From: Allium sativum
Lineage: Eukaryota; Streptophyta; Magnoliopsida; Asparagales; Amaryllidaceae
DNA length: 64,000 bases
Assembly (NCBI GenBank): GCA_030737875.1
Contig: CM060921.1
Coordinates: 404,652,192-404,716,191 of the forward strand
Direction of reading: 5' to 3'
Part shown: in pieces, positions 11,802-22,357 of the stretch
Layout: each line of letters opens with the position of its first letter
Numbering within the stretch: position 1 is the stretch's first letter
Translations under genes and position numbers: made by a program
The notes under the pieces: generated by a model
What the model was told of the DNA's origin: nothing
Database searches by the model: none
What the model saw: the letters and a program-made list of their open reading frames with translations, nothing else

Positions 11802-11994
11802 CTAAGCGATAAAGGAGAAATTAAAAGACATACCCTCGAAAAGAAAAGGGTACAATGAATGCATCTTCTCTTCCGTCTCCCAAGTAGCGTTACTCTCATC
11901 GTCTCCCCATTGTACTTTGACTAGTCTGACCTCTTGATTTCTCAACTTCTTGATCTCCGACCCAAGAATGCATGTAGGAGCTCGTCGCATCACG
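11802..11994 (-). pseudogene. Element C chromodomain
   Basis: The minus strand encodes ILGSEIKKLRNQEVRLVKVQ followed by WGDDESNATWETEEKM and YPFLFEG. This is the hydrophobic, aromatic and acidic pattern of the chromodomain fused to integrase in Tekay-type chromoviruses. It is out of frame with the integrase upstream: integrase ends at a TAG after LREVEI, and a small deletion near 11980 shifts frame. The domain itself is intact, so inactivation is by separation from integrase. Confidence 0.8.
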
Positions 11995-13042
11995 CTATAT
12001 CTCCACCTCTCTAAGAAAGCTCGGCTCTACCACTTCCGCGGTCTCGTGCAAGCACTTCCTCAAATGTGACACATGGAATACATCGTGTACACCACTAAGT
12101 CTCTTGGGCAACTCCACTCTATACGCCATCTGTCCAATTTTCTCCTTAATAGGAAACGACCCTACAAACCTTGGTGCTAATTTCCCAACGGACCCAAAGC
12201 GAAAAACGTTTTGTAATGGAGACACTTTGACAAAGACCATGTCCCCAACTTCAAACTCGAGATCTGTCCTCCTCTTATCCGCATAAGATTTCTGCCTATC
12301 TTGCGCTGCTTTCATCCTCCTTCGAATCAAGTCGATCTTCTCCGAAGTCTCCCTAATCATATCGGGCCCAAGTAAGACCTTATCCGTAGATTCCCACCAA
12401 CATGTAGGTGAACGACAAGGTCGTTCATATAGAGCTTCGAATGGTGCCATACCAATGCTGGACTGAAAGCTGTTATTATATGCGAACTCCACCAATGGAA
12501 GATGCTCTTCCCACGTACCCCCAAATTCTAGGATACATAGCCTCAACAGATTCTCTAGAATGCGATTCACCCTCTCGGTCTGGCCGTCCATCTGAGGATG
12601 ATATGCGGTGCCCAAACATAACTGAGTCCCTACCGCCTCTTGTAAGCTTCTCCAAAATTCGCTAGTGAAAATAGGATTGCGGTCGCTCACTATGCTAGAA
12701 GGAACACCGTGCAAACGAACTATTTTTCGAACGTATACGGAGGCTAACCACGGAGCAGTCCTCTTACTCTTTACGGGAATGAAATGGGCGCTTTTAGTAA
12801 GTCTATCTACTATAACCCAAATTCCCGTATTACCCTTCCTTGATCGCGGTAACCCATCCACAAAATCCATCGAGACACTTTCCCACTTCCATAGTGGAAC
12901 CTCCAATGGGTGAAGCAACCCATCGGGTTTCTTTTGCTCCTCTTTTACTTGTTGGCACACCAAGCATCTAGCGACATACTCGGCCACATCTTTCTTCATG
13001 CCGGCCCAAAAGTAAACTCTCTTCATGTCTTTGTATATCTTG
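11995..13042 (-). pseudogene. Element C integrase, distal part
   Basis: The open frame runs from the D junction through IYKDMKRVYFWAGMKKD and CLVCQQVK (cysteines of the zinc-binding domain). The core follows with MDFVDGLPRS (first Asp), SIVSDRNPIF (second Asp) and AYHPQMDGQTERVNR (Glu), in DD35E order. Then come KLAPRFVGSFPIKEKIG (GPY/F-type motif, Pro changed to Ser) and VHDVFHVSHLRKCL. It is cut from its N-terminal half (16225-17218) by solo LTR D. The first residues of the open frame come from D's LTR end. Catalytic residues are all present. Confidence 0.9.
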
Positions 13043-14312
13043 TGTAACACCCCACACCCACTAAGGTCACTCACTAAGGGAATGCCTTAACTTCGGTGGA
13101 GTATTTTAAGTGAATATAGAACAGAAAAATTACAACAAGACAGATATAAGTAATACTTGAAATTTAAAACATCATTTCATTGCAGCAGAAGGTAAACATG
13201 TTTGGTACAGACCAAAAACCAACAAGAGTCAAGTACAAAATATCCATCTTGATAAAACATAAGTACATAATCCCACTACATAACTAATAGCCATAATAGA
13301 AAAGATAAGCTGAGCTTTACATCAACGGTCCAAGCTCCAAAAGATAGATAAAGCAATCTGATCAAAGCCCACTAGTGCTAGGCCCACTCTGAGAACCTGA
13401 GGGTTGGGAAAAAGATAAAAACAACGGGGTCAGACATAAGTCTGAGCGAGACCTATAACTTTAACAATACAATCATTAAAGTAATTAGGGTATGATATAA
13501 AATTGGTACGGTAACGACTGGGGATAAATGACTACACTAAGCAGCCAACTAGACATAGGAAGAACTAAGATATCGGTAAAGACGCATCTACCCACCCAAG
13601 GGTAATTACTACACTGCACCACACCAGTCATTCCTACTTAAAGGTTGATCCCACCCATGGACTTAGAAAATATAACTAGTAGTTTCGTGTACCCCTAGAT
13701 GACCACATAGGTGTCGTCTGCCCCTATCTCTACTAGGTGTACCCACTACTCCCCAAGTGATCGGCTCCCTAACGTAGATACACGTGCTAGCCCCACAGTG
13801 GGGTGTATCACTCCCCAAAGTGGCAACCCGATTCAACTTAAGAGTGCACGGCTTATACCTACACGATGCAACAACGTCTTACCTACCAGCCCGGGTCCAC
13901 ACACGCATATGAAACCCGTTGGACTTGCGTTGCCACTGCTAACCCGTTTTTGGCCTCTTATAGTCAAGCCCAGTATGCGTGTCCCGTTCTCGACTTGGGT
14001 CGAGCCCATAAAGATACGTTTTGGGTTACTGGTTGAAATGGGCCCACACAAGCTACCCACCTAAGCTTGTCCCTTTTCTAGTGCATCCCACTTAACCCTT
14101 TAATCATGTTTAATTACATGTTTCCACTTGGTTAAGTATTCTAATCGTATTTTCTATTGCCACCCAAGGAAACCCACTAGATTTCTACATGCCACCCAAG
14201 GCACTTACTTGATTTTCCACATGCCACCCAAGGCACCCACTTAACCCCTTATGCCCCATTACATGCTTATCTGGTTAAGTGTTTCTTAATTGATTAAGAC
14301 CGTAACCTTTGC

Positions 14313-14535
14313 AAAGACCTCTCACATTAGACTATCTTTTATGGCAGCTGGATTTGCCGGTCGGGTCCGGGCAGCCTTACGCCATAACCGAGTCTGACCT
14401 CGTGTCTTTACACTTGTCACGTATTTAGTTTATGCCTAAGACCTCTCACATTGGGCCAATCATTTGTAGCCGCTGGATTTGCCGGTCGGGTCCGGGCAGC
14501 CTTATGCTACAAAAGGGTCCAACCTCGTGTCTTAG
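14313..14535 (-). other. Tandem structured RNA modules, solo LTR D
   Basis: Copies at 14313-14409 and 14436-14535. Copy 1 arms: AAAGAC/GTCTTT, TTAGAC/GTCTGA, TTATGGC/GCCATAA. Copy 2 arms: CTAAGAC/GTCTTAG, TTGG/CCAA, TTTGTAGC/GCTACAAA. The second copy's outer and inner arms differ from C's second copy (TAGGAC/GTCCTA and TTTGTGAC/GTCACAAA) on both sides at once. The core GGATTTGCCGG is unchanged. Confidence 0.65.
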
Positions 14536-15101
14536 TCGATTAATTACACCTAATTAATCACCCCCATATTTTGAATTAATTTTCCCTAATTAATTCCAAT
14601 TTAATGATGTACATAATTGACTCAATTATGTCCATCCACTTATGGTATGCAACATCATACCAATTTCACCACAATTTTGTTAACATGAATATTAACCCCA
14701 TCGTTCCCCACGTAATACGCTAACATGACATACTTAAAAGGGAAGATTTATCACAAATGCAGTGGGTTCTACTTAGCATAACATTAGCATCATCATGGGT
14801 TTTAAAGGTGTCAACTTGCATATATGACCACAGCATCAAACCCAACTAGCATAAATAACCAACCCAAACTTGCATGAATCACATATGTCATAAAGAGGGT
14901 AACTTGCATAGATGTTCATGTCATAGACCTATCATAAAGGGATAAACTTGCATACATGTCATAGGTCTAAAAAAAAGGATGAACTTGCATATGTTACTCA
15001 TATCATAAAAAGGGGTAAACATGCATATATATGCATGACATACAAAGGGGTAAACTTGCATATGTATGCATATCACACAAAGGTGTAAACTTGCACATGT
15101 T

Positions 15102-15290
15102 ACTTGCATATAATCAAACACCAAACTTGCATAACATGTCATATATGAACTTGCATATAATTAAACACCAAACTTGCATAACATGCCATATATGAACTTG
15201 CATATAATCAAACACCAAACTTGCATAACATGCCATATATGAACTTGCATATAATGAAACACCAAACTTGCATAACATGGTGTCATAATG
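15102..15290. repeat. 47-bp tandem repeat, four copies
   Basis: Units start at 15102, 15149, 15196 and 15243 with exact 47-bp spacing; each contains ACTTGCATATAAT and AACTTGCATAACATG. It lies in the R-U5 part of D. The same ACTTGCAT word occurs at intervals from 14816 and singly in C's LTRs, so the array is an expansion of a pre-existing motif. Confidence 0.85.
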
Positions 15291-15314
15291 GATCAATGTT
15301 TATCATAGTGATTT

Positions 15315-15422
15315 GCATAACTAGCATCATGAACATATAGCATAAAACTTGCATAACTAGCATCATGAACATATAGCATAAAACTTGCATAACTAGCATC
15401 ATGAACACATAGCATATGATAA
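15315..15422. repeat. 36-bp tandem repeat, three copies
   Basis: Units start at 15315, 15351 and 15387, each containing GCATAACTAGCATCATGAAC. It directly follows the 47-bp array and shares its AACTTGCATAA word. Confidence 0.85.
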
Positions 15423-15686
15423 CAAAACTTGCATTGATCCACATGCATAACCATAACCTCATTATATCCTATCATAATTAGTTTAGCAATTGCTTGCTAA
15501 AGGCATAGAAACTCACAACTTGTTGATTAGCACTTCTATGAAGAAGATTAAGTTGCTAAAGTTGATTAGAAGTTGATTTGAGAAGCTATCTTCCTCTTTA
15601 ATTTGTTGGTGGCTCCTTCTAGTTGCAATTTGACGGCATGACGACGTTGTCTCCAATTTTAATGAGTTTTAGGGTAGGATTAGGGT

Positions 15687-15697
15687 GTATTTATAAG
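15687..15697 (-). promoter_or_regulatory. TATA box in solo LTR D
   Basis: Minus strand CTTATAAATAC, at the position of the C LTR TATA box. Transcription from here would run leftward through D into the 3' half of C's integrase. Confidence 0.6.
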
Positions 15698-15829
15698 AGT
15701 AGTTATGTGTTTTAGGCTATTAGATTAACCCTAAATCAGATTAGAGCCGTCAGATCTCGTCACTAGCCACCAAAACACAGCCCAGATCCCAAATCAGTGC
15801 ACCCAGGTCACCTGGGCTCGACCAGGGAG

Positions 15830-15966
15830 GTCGACCCCCAGGTCGACACTAGGGTCGACACCCATGTCGACCTGGTGGGCAGGTCGACACTAGGGGTCGA
15901 CACCCATGTCGACCTGGTGGGCAGGTCGACCCCCAGGTCGACCCCCAGGTCGACTCCCAGGTCGAC
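15830..15966. repeat. Dense GTCGAC palindrome array in U3 of D
   Basis: Eleven GTCGAC hexamers in 137 bp, mostly as AGGTCGACC or GGGTCGACAC. It includes an imperfect two-copy longer unit around CCATGTCGACCTGGTGGGC. Open frames on both strands here are by-products of the repeat. It lies upstream of the minus-strand TATA box, in U3. Confidence 0.85.
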
Positions 15967-15974
15967 CTGGTCTG

Positions 15975-15992
15975 GGCGGGAATTTTCCCGCC
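15975..15992. promoter_or_regulatory. E2F-like inverted site in U3 of D
   Basis: GGCGGGAA and TTCCCGCC are perfect inverted arms separated by TT. Each half matches the plant E2F consensus TTTCCCGC or its complement. Weaker versions occur at the same place in H: 58231 (AGGCGGGAATTTTCC) and 49337 (AGGCGAGAATTTTTCC). Regulation by E2F is inference only. Confidence 0.45.
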
Positions 15993-16224
15993 TAGCCCAT
16001 ATTCTGCATTTTTGAAATCTGTTTCGCTTTCTGATTTTTCGTGAAACTTCTGAAGGCCATATCTCGGACATACGGACTCCGATTCACGAAATTTCGGACT
16101 CTATTTCGCGTATTTTTCCGAGACGAACGCATCCGCGAAACCCGTTTCCCTTAATTCTCACGTCTGAGATTAATTATTCTTTAATTACCAAACATTAATA
16201 TTAAGTGAAATTCGGGGTGTTACA

Positions 16225-17218
16225 TCTTGTCCCCGCCGGGATGAATGGTCATCTTCGAATGATGTGCTTCGTCAAGAATAGTCTTCCTTAGGTCATCGTC
16301 TTTTGGTACACAAAGTCTACCGTCCCTACATAACCAACCCTTATCGTCTAGGGTATACCTACGGAGATAGCTTGATGACTCCCCTCCTTTGAGTTTTTCT
16401 ACTAACTCAACTAACTGCGGGTCGTCTCGCTGTGCCTCGCCAATCCGTCCCAAAATCGTTGGTCTGACCTTCAAGGATGCTAGCAAACCGGGTACGAAGT
16501 CAACGGAAGGTCTAAAGTCAAACATCGAAATGAATTCTAAACTTCGCCGCTCAACAAACAAAGGACTTAAGGATAATCTTTTTCTACTTAAGGCATCGGC
16601 CACCACGTTACCCTTGCCAGGAGTATATGCTATCTCAAAGTCGTAGGACGCTAAGAACTCCATCCACCTTTGCTGCCTTAAGTTCAAGTCCTTCTGAGAG
16701 AATAAGCATTTAAAAGATTTGTTGTCAGTGAATAGTTCGAATTTCTCGCCAAGAAGATAATGACGCCAAGACTTAAGCGCGAAAACGATAGCGGCCAACT
16801 CTAGGTCATGCGTGGGGTAATTGTTTTCATGTGCTCTCAACTGCCTTTCACCATAGGCTATTACCCTACCCTCTTGCATTAAGACTGCGCCTAGTCCTGT
16901 CCCACAAGCGTCAGTATAAACGGTAAACGGCTTAATCCCGTCTGGCAATACTAAGACTGGGTCTGAAGTCAAAGCTCTCTTCAAACGTTGGAACGCATCA
17001 TCACAATCTACGTCCCATGTGAAAACTAGGTTCTTCTTCATCAAGCGTTTCAATGGAGCTGATATCTTTGCGAAGTCTTTGATAAACTTCCTATAGTAGC
17101 CAGCCAACCCCAAGAAACTTCTCACTTCGGTAGCATTTTTAGGGACCTTCCAATCTTGGATGGCCACCACCATCGCGGGATCCACGACTATCCCTTCTTT
17201 GGAAACCACGTGCCCCAA
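16225..17218 (-). pseudogene. Element C RT connection, RNase H and integrase N-terminus
   Basis: On the minus strand it begins within RT at [18 protein letters not shown] and runs through the RNase H motifs [17 protein letters not shown] (Asp), [16 protein letters not shown] (Glu) and [14 protein letters not shown] (Asp), all intact. [13 protein letters not shown] follows, then the integrase zinc-binding [11 protein letters not shown], where D interrupts. It is in a different frame from the upstream RT (17188-18183), so a frameshift lies near 17190-17220. Confidence 0.9.
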
Positions 17219-18355
17219 GAACCGTACTTCCTTCCTCCAGAAGTGAAACTTAGAAAATTTAGCCTTAAGGCTATGCGCTCTAGGGTCTCCAACACTTCCC
17301 TAAGATGTAGGGCATGCTCTTCTTCATCCTTAGAAAAGATCAAGATGTCATCTAAAAAGACTACCACGAATTTGTTAAGGTACTCCCTAAACACCCTACT
17401 CATCAAATCAACAAAATATGTTGGGGCGTTTGTCAAACCGAAGGGCATCACTAGCCATTCATAGAAACCGTCCGGAGTCCTAAAGGCAGTCTTGTCTATG
17501 CTATCCTCAGCCACTCTCAACTGATGGAACCCAGTGGCTAAGTCCAACTGCGAAAACACTGAGGCGCCAACTAACTGATCGAAGAGATCGTCAATCCTCG
17601 GCAGTGGGTGTCTGTTCTTCTTAGTAAGCTTATTAAGTTCTCTATAGTCCACACAAAGTCTAAGGGACCCATCCGCCTTCGTGGAAAATACTACTGGAGC
17701 ACCCCACTCTGATATACTTCGTCTTATGAACCCCTTCCCAAGCAACTCCTTCACTAGCTTATCGAGTTCCCTCCTTTCACGTGGAGCCATGTGGCGTACT
17801 GGCAAAGCTACTGGTTTCGCATTATCCACATGATATATTCGAAAATCTATCTCCCGCTTCGGAGGCAAGCCCTTCACCTCCTCAAACACATCCGTATATT
17901 CTCGGACCACTCTAACAGATCGTAGATTTTCCTCAGACGCGTCAAGCGATTCTAGATAACTTAGCATAACCGAATTTATGGGATTACAAAAGATTTCGAG
18001 AGTGTTGCCAAGGCGAGTCACGAGCCTAACTACTCTCCTTTCACAATCAAGAACGGCGCCATTTCTGGATAACCAATCCATTCCTAAAATTAGCCCATAG
18101 CCCGTGAAGCCCAACACATAAGCATCACATCTAAATTCAACGCTAAGTATGGAAATTTTCAAATCCAAACACATCATAGACAAATAAGCTGAGCCCCCAA
18201 TTGGATTCGAAACAACTAAGGGATCCTCTACTAAATTGGTGTTTAAGTGCAGTGATTCAACTAATGATGTAGAGATAAACGAATGTGATGCACCCGAATC
18301 GAATAAGGTACGGACAGGATGATCAAACAGAAAAACTAAGCTTTCAACAGAAATG
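17188..18355 (-). pseudogene. Element C protease and reverse transcriptase
   Basis: The protease begins near 18340 with [13 protein letters not shown] (intact DSGA) and continues to [17 protein letters not shown]. The RT follows: [55 protein letters not shown] and active site [17 protein letters not shown]. Near 17200 the frame shifts ([13 protein letters not shown] replaces the expected continuation). The stretch 18184-18355 carries the protease start in the same frame without an ATG, as expected for a polyprotein. Confidence 0.9.
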
Positions 18356-18563
18356 GTTCAACCTCGTTCTTGTAGCGGTGGGACCGCGAGAGCCTGAACT
18401 TGTCCCCTAGCCTGCCCTGGTGCCATAAGAGCCTGCACCTATCCTCCCGAGGTAGCTCCTGCCCTCTGCCCCTTCTTTGGGTAGTCCTTCACTAAATGTC
18501 CCGCATCGCCATAATGAAAACAGCCTGTCTTCTTTTTCTTTCGGCAATCCTTGCTGAGATGGC
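18356..18563 (-). pseudogene. Element C gag-pol junction with zinc knuckles
   Basis: The minus strand reads CFNCGTLGHLSKDC, a complete CCHC knuckle, then a second degenerate one, CFHYGDAGHLVKDY, lacking the second and last Cys. A TAG lies near 18440 and a TGA near 18360. The TAG fits a former CAG and the TGA a former CGA, both C-to-T changes at methylatable sites. The linker is Gln- and Ala-rich (QARGQVQALAVPP). Confidence 0.8.
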
Positions 18564-19376
18564 CTAGGGTCCCACAGTTAAAGCACTTCTTTTTTCCCTT
18601 GCCATTAATGTCTTTTCCACCCCACGTCCATTAATGTCTTTTCCACCCTTCTTGTTTTGCTGTTGTGGTTTCTTATGATCCCCCTTCTTCTCGGGTGCCT
18701 TATCAGCTTTAGCGCTTTTCTCCTCATGCATGAGCGCCATTTCTACTAACTTCTCAAAGGTGGCCCCCATCGGGATGTGGGTCATAGCCAACCCTTGCAA
18801 TGGTTCATTCAAGCCATTCACGAACCTTAGAGCCTTCTTTTCCGGCGTGTTTACTAAGTCCAAGCCAAACCTTGCTAACTGATTAAATTTATTGACATAT
18901 TCTTTCACTGATGAGCTTCCTTGCTTCAATGTCAAGAACCTTTCCATATATAGATTTTCATCCGCCTTTGAGAGAAACTTCGCCTCGAATCTACGTCTGA
19001 AATCCGCCCAAGAGTCAACAGGACGCTCCCCATTAGTGACCTCCCACCAAAACGAGGCCTCTCCCTTCATCAACCAAGCTGTTAATCGAACTCTCCTCCC
19101 TTCTTCTACTTCAAAGATTTCTAGCAATTCTTCCACCTCCTTAAGCAAATCTCTAGCTTCCACAAACGTTTCTGACCCTTGAAATGGTTTTCCACCCATA
19201 GCCTTGAATTCCTTGCACGTCTTTGCAAAAGTATCTACGCGAGGAGGAGGAGGAGGAACGGGGGCAACTGGTGGTGGAGGAACATTGGCTGGACCTGAAG
19301 CTGCCCTAGCCTCTAATAACCTCCTATACCATCCTGGTATCATTACACCGTCGGGTAGATTAAGATCTTCAGCCAT
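18564..19376 (-). pseudogene. Element C gag
   Basis: The start at 19376 (MAEDLNLPDG) is preferred because H's gag starts at the matching place (MSREPNIPEG, 54583). After a Pro-rich stretch (VAPVPPPPPRVD) comes the gag core: AWLMKGEASFWWEV, RRRFEAKFLS and VKEYVNKFNQLARFGLDLVN. A Lys-rich tail follows (KKGDHKKPQQQNKKGG). The last 20 or so residues are out of frame because of a 26-bp duplication at 18603-18650. Without it the frame would continue into the zinc knuckle. Gag forms the particle and packages RNA. Confidence 0.88.
18603..18650 (-). repeat. 26-bp duplication in gag carrying an LTR-terminus sequence
   Basis: A 20-bp word beginning CCATTAATGTC and ending TTCCACC occurs twice, 26 bp apart, shifting the gag frame by two. 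The inserted bridge creates CCCCACGTCCATTAATGTC, which matches the start of this family's LTR (compare 8353-8371 and 19581-19599, each with one difference). Confidence 0.8.
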
Positions 19377-19561
19377 GCTGAAACGAAAAAGGAAAGATTC
19401 AGAATGGAGAATTCGAAAGATAAAGATATGTGGCTATTGGGGATTATGTTTTTCTTAAAAACTTTTCTCTTTAAATTTCTCATTAAAACATGTTTTTGAA
19501 AACACTTCTTCCAAAAATAACTATTTTTCTAAAGTATTTTTATCTGTTCTGGTAGCCTTAA

Positions 19562-19573
19562 GCTATGATACCA
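19562..19573 (-). other. Primer binding site of element C
   Basis: Minus strand TGGTATCATAGC, two bases from the 5' LTR end. It matches the plant initiator-Met tRNA 3' end (TGGTATCAGAGC) at 11 of 12 positions. The leader between here and the gag start (19377-19561) shows no other feature. Confidence 0.8.
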
Positions 19574-20818
19574 CGTGTAACACCCCACGTCCATTACTGT
19601 CACTCACAAAGGGAATGCATTAACTTCCATGGAGGTTATAAGTGAATATAGAACAGAAAAATTACAACAAGACAGATAATAAATAGTACTTGGAAATCTA
19701 AAACTTCATTTTATTGCAGCGGAAAATTAAACATGTTTGTTACATCATAAAACCATAGATCATAACCAAGTACAATATCCATCTTCATAAAAACAAAATA
19801 CATAATCCCATTACATAAATAGCCATTAAAAAGATAACAAGCTGGACTTTACTTCAACGGTCCAAGCTTTCCAAAGAGAGATGAAGCAATTCAATCAAAC
19901 TCCACTAGAGCTGGGCCCAACCTGAGGACCTGGAGGGGGAAAAAGGATAGAAATAGAGGGGGTCAGACATAAAGTCTGGCGAGTATGACAATTCTAACAA
20001 TACTATTATCAAAATAATTAGACTAAGGCATAAGCTGGAAGACAAGTAAATGTCTATGAACTCTTAGGAAGATAAAGATAGCGTTTGAGATAACGTTAAA
20101 AATAACAGTAAAGGTACACCTAATTACTAACGAATGATTACTACACTGCACCGCACATTACTACACTGCACCGCACCAGTCACCCTATTGTTTGATCCCA
20201 CTTGCTTCACACAGAAACTTTATAAATAGCCTTACGTACCCCTAGCTTACTACATAGGTGCCGTCTGCCCCTATCTCCACTAGGTGTACCCCACTACCCA
20301 CTTTCGATCGGCTCCCTACTCGTAGATACCCGTGCTGGCCCCAGAGTGGGGTGTATCACTCCCCTAAAGTGGCAACACGATACAACTTGAGAATGCACAG
20401 CTTATACCTACACGATGCAACAACGTCTTACCTACCAGCCCGGGTCCACACACGCATACGAAACCCGTTGGACTTGCGTTGCCACCGCTCCCCGTTTTGG
20501 CCTCTTAAAGTCGAACCCAGCATGTGTGTCCCGTCCTCGACTTGGGTCGAGCCCACAAAGATACGTTTGGGATACTGGTCGAAATGGGCCCCCACAAGCT
20601 ACCCACCTAAGCTTGTCACTAGTATATCCCACTTAACCCACTTAGTCATGTTCATTTACATGTGTGTTTGGTTAAGTCTTACTAATCGTATTTCACATGC
20701 CACTAAGGGCACCCCCTAGATTCCCCATGCCACCCAAGGCACCTACTTAACCCCCATGTCCCACCTTACATGTTTATCTGGTTAAGTATTTCTTAATTCA
20801 TTCAGGCTATAACCTCAT

Positions 20819-21040
20819 AAAGACCTCTCACATTAGACTGGCATTTATGGCAGCTGGATTTGACGGGCGGGTCCGGGCAGTCTTACACCATAAAAGAGTC
20901 TAACCTCGTGTCTTTACAACCGATTTTCTTTAGTTTAGGCCTAGGACCTCTCACATTGGGCTGACATTTGTGACCACTGGATTTGCCGGGCGGGTCCGGG
21001 CAGGTTTACGTCACAAACGAGTCCAACCTCGTGTCCTAAG
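20819..21040 (-). other. Tandem structured RNA modules, C 5' LTR
   Basis: Copies at 20819-20915 and 20942-21038 match those at 9591-9812 with the same three arm pairs. One core change (GGATTTGACGG in copy 1) is seen. Differences between the two C LTRs fall in the core, not in the arms. Confidence 0.65.
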
Positions 21041-22080
21041 CATTGATTAACACTTAAAATCTTTTACCCCAGTTTTAATAATTCCCTATTCAAATTATTA
21101 ATTAAGTCAACTTTTAATGATGTCCATAATTGACTCAATTATGGCCATCCACTTATGGCATGCAAAATCATATCAATTGCACCCCAACTTTTTAATATTA
21201 AATCCTTAATATTACCCCTACCCCACGTTTATACGTTCGCTTATTCAACGCATAATATAGGCTAGACTTGTATAGTCTAACACCTAGCACAAAGATAAAT
21301 TATCACAACATATAGACAATTAAAATAAATCTGATCATAATAGGGGTGAAACTTGCATAAACTACACATGTTAAGGATCAAAAGGTGTCAACTTGTTAAA
21401 TGTCTCAATTTATATGATATGATCATAGCCCAAATCTATACATAAACTTGCATATGGGGTTTTTAGGCAACATAATGATGGTGTGAACTAGCATAGGATA
21501 TCACATATGTCATAGCATAATTTTAGATGTCATAATAGATGTCTTGGTATATGTCCATAACTTTTCTAATCAATCTTACTTGCATATGTGACTTGTCATA
21601 TAAAGATCAACATAACCCAAACATGATGATTTAATTAATATGAACTAACTAGCATAGATGGTAACATCATAGCCTTTTTAACATGTATGATTCATCACAA
21701 CTTAGCATAGAAACTTTCAACATACATAACATCATCATAGCATGATTTATAACATATAAGATATCATCATCACATAACATTGGATTTACAATATACATGA
21801 TAGAAAAAGGGGTTTACAACAACATATATGATAATCCACATCATCTACTCATAATCCATTCATAACTCAACCTAATTAAAATGATAATAATCTTGTTAAG
21901 ATCGTCATACTCACAATTTAGAGAAGAAAAGAGAGAGTTTTGCTTTGCTTTAGGGTTGAGAGAATTAGAATTGAATTTGCTTTTCTTCTTTCTTAGTTGG
22001 CGGCGGCTCCATTGATTTCCATGGCGATGGTATGACGGTAACTATTCTATTTTAATTAGGTTTAGGGTTAGCATTAGGAT

Positions 22081-22090
22081 GTATTTATAG
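22081..22090 (-). promoter_or_regulatory. TATA box of element C 5' LTR
   Basis: Minus strand CTATAAATAC, about 375 bp from the U3 end. Transcription would start some 30 bp further left, so nearly 2.5 kb of the LTR is transcribed leader. Confidence 0.65.
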
Positions 22091-22321
22091 GTGTAGGAAG
22101 TTATTTAGGACCATTAGATTAACCCTGAACCATGAGAACCAATCAAATGCAAAATCTGCATTTGAGCGAATCGGCCCATGGGTTGACAGCCAAACACCCT
22201 GGATTAACCCCTAGTCGACCCAGCAGGGCTTGGGTCGACCTCAAAAATGGGCCGGTTCGGTTATTCCCCCTCCCCATTCGCTGTTTTGAACTTTTTCGCA
22301 TATTTATTTATTTAATTTTTA

Positions 22322-22357
<36 letters not shown>

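Larger units (their letters stand above)
13043..16224 (-). mobile_element. Element D: solo LTR inserted in C's integrase
   Basis: A 3182-bp LTR, TGTAACACCCC to GGGGTGTTACA, with a perfect 5-bp duplication TCTTG at 13038-13042 and 16225-16229. No internal region is present, so it is a solo LTR left by recombination between two LTRs. It is related to C's LTR (shared blocks at 13711-14060 and 14313-14535) but clearly a different subfamily, with expanded tandem repeats (15102-15422) and a dense GTCGAC array (15830-15966). It splits the integrase zinc-binding domain between HPGGDKM and YKDMKR. Confidence 0.93.

Noticed and set aside
15102..15422. CRISPR-like regular repeats
   Set aside because: Units are contiguous tandem repeats without unique spacers, in a plant LTR.
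15797..16071. Overlapping frames on both strands rich in VDT/VDLG repeats
   Set aside because: They are a direct product of the GTCGAC array; both strands are open because of the repeat unit, not because of coding.
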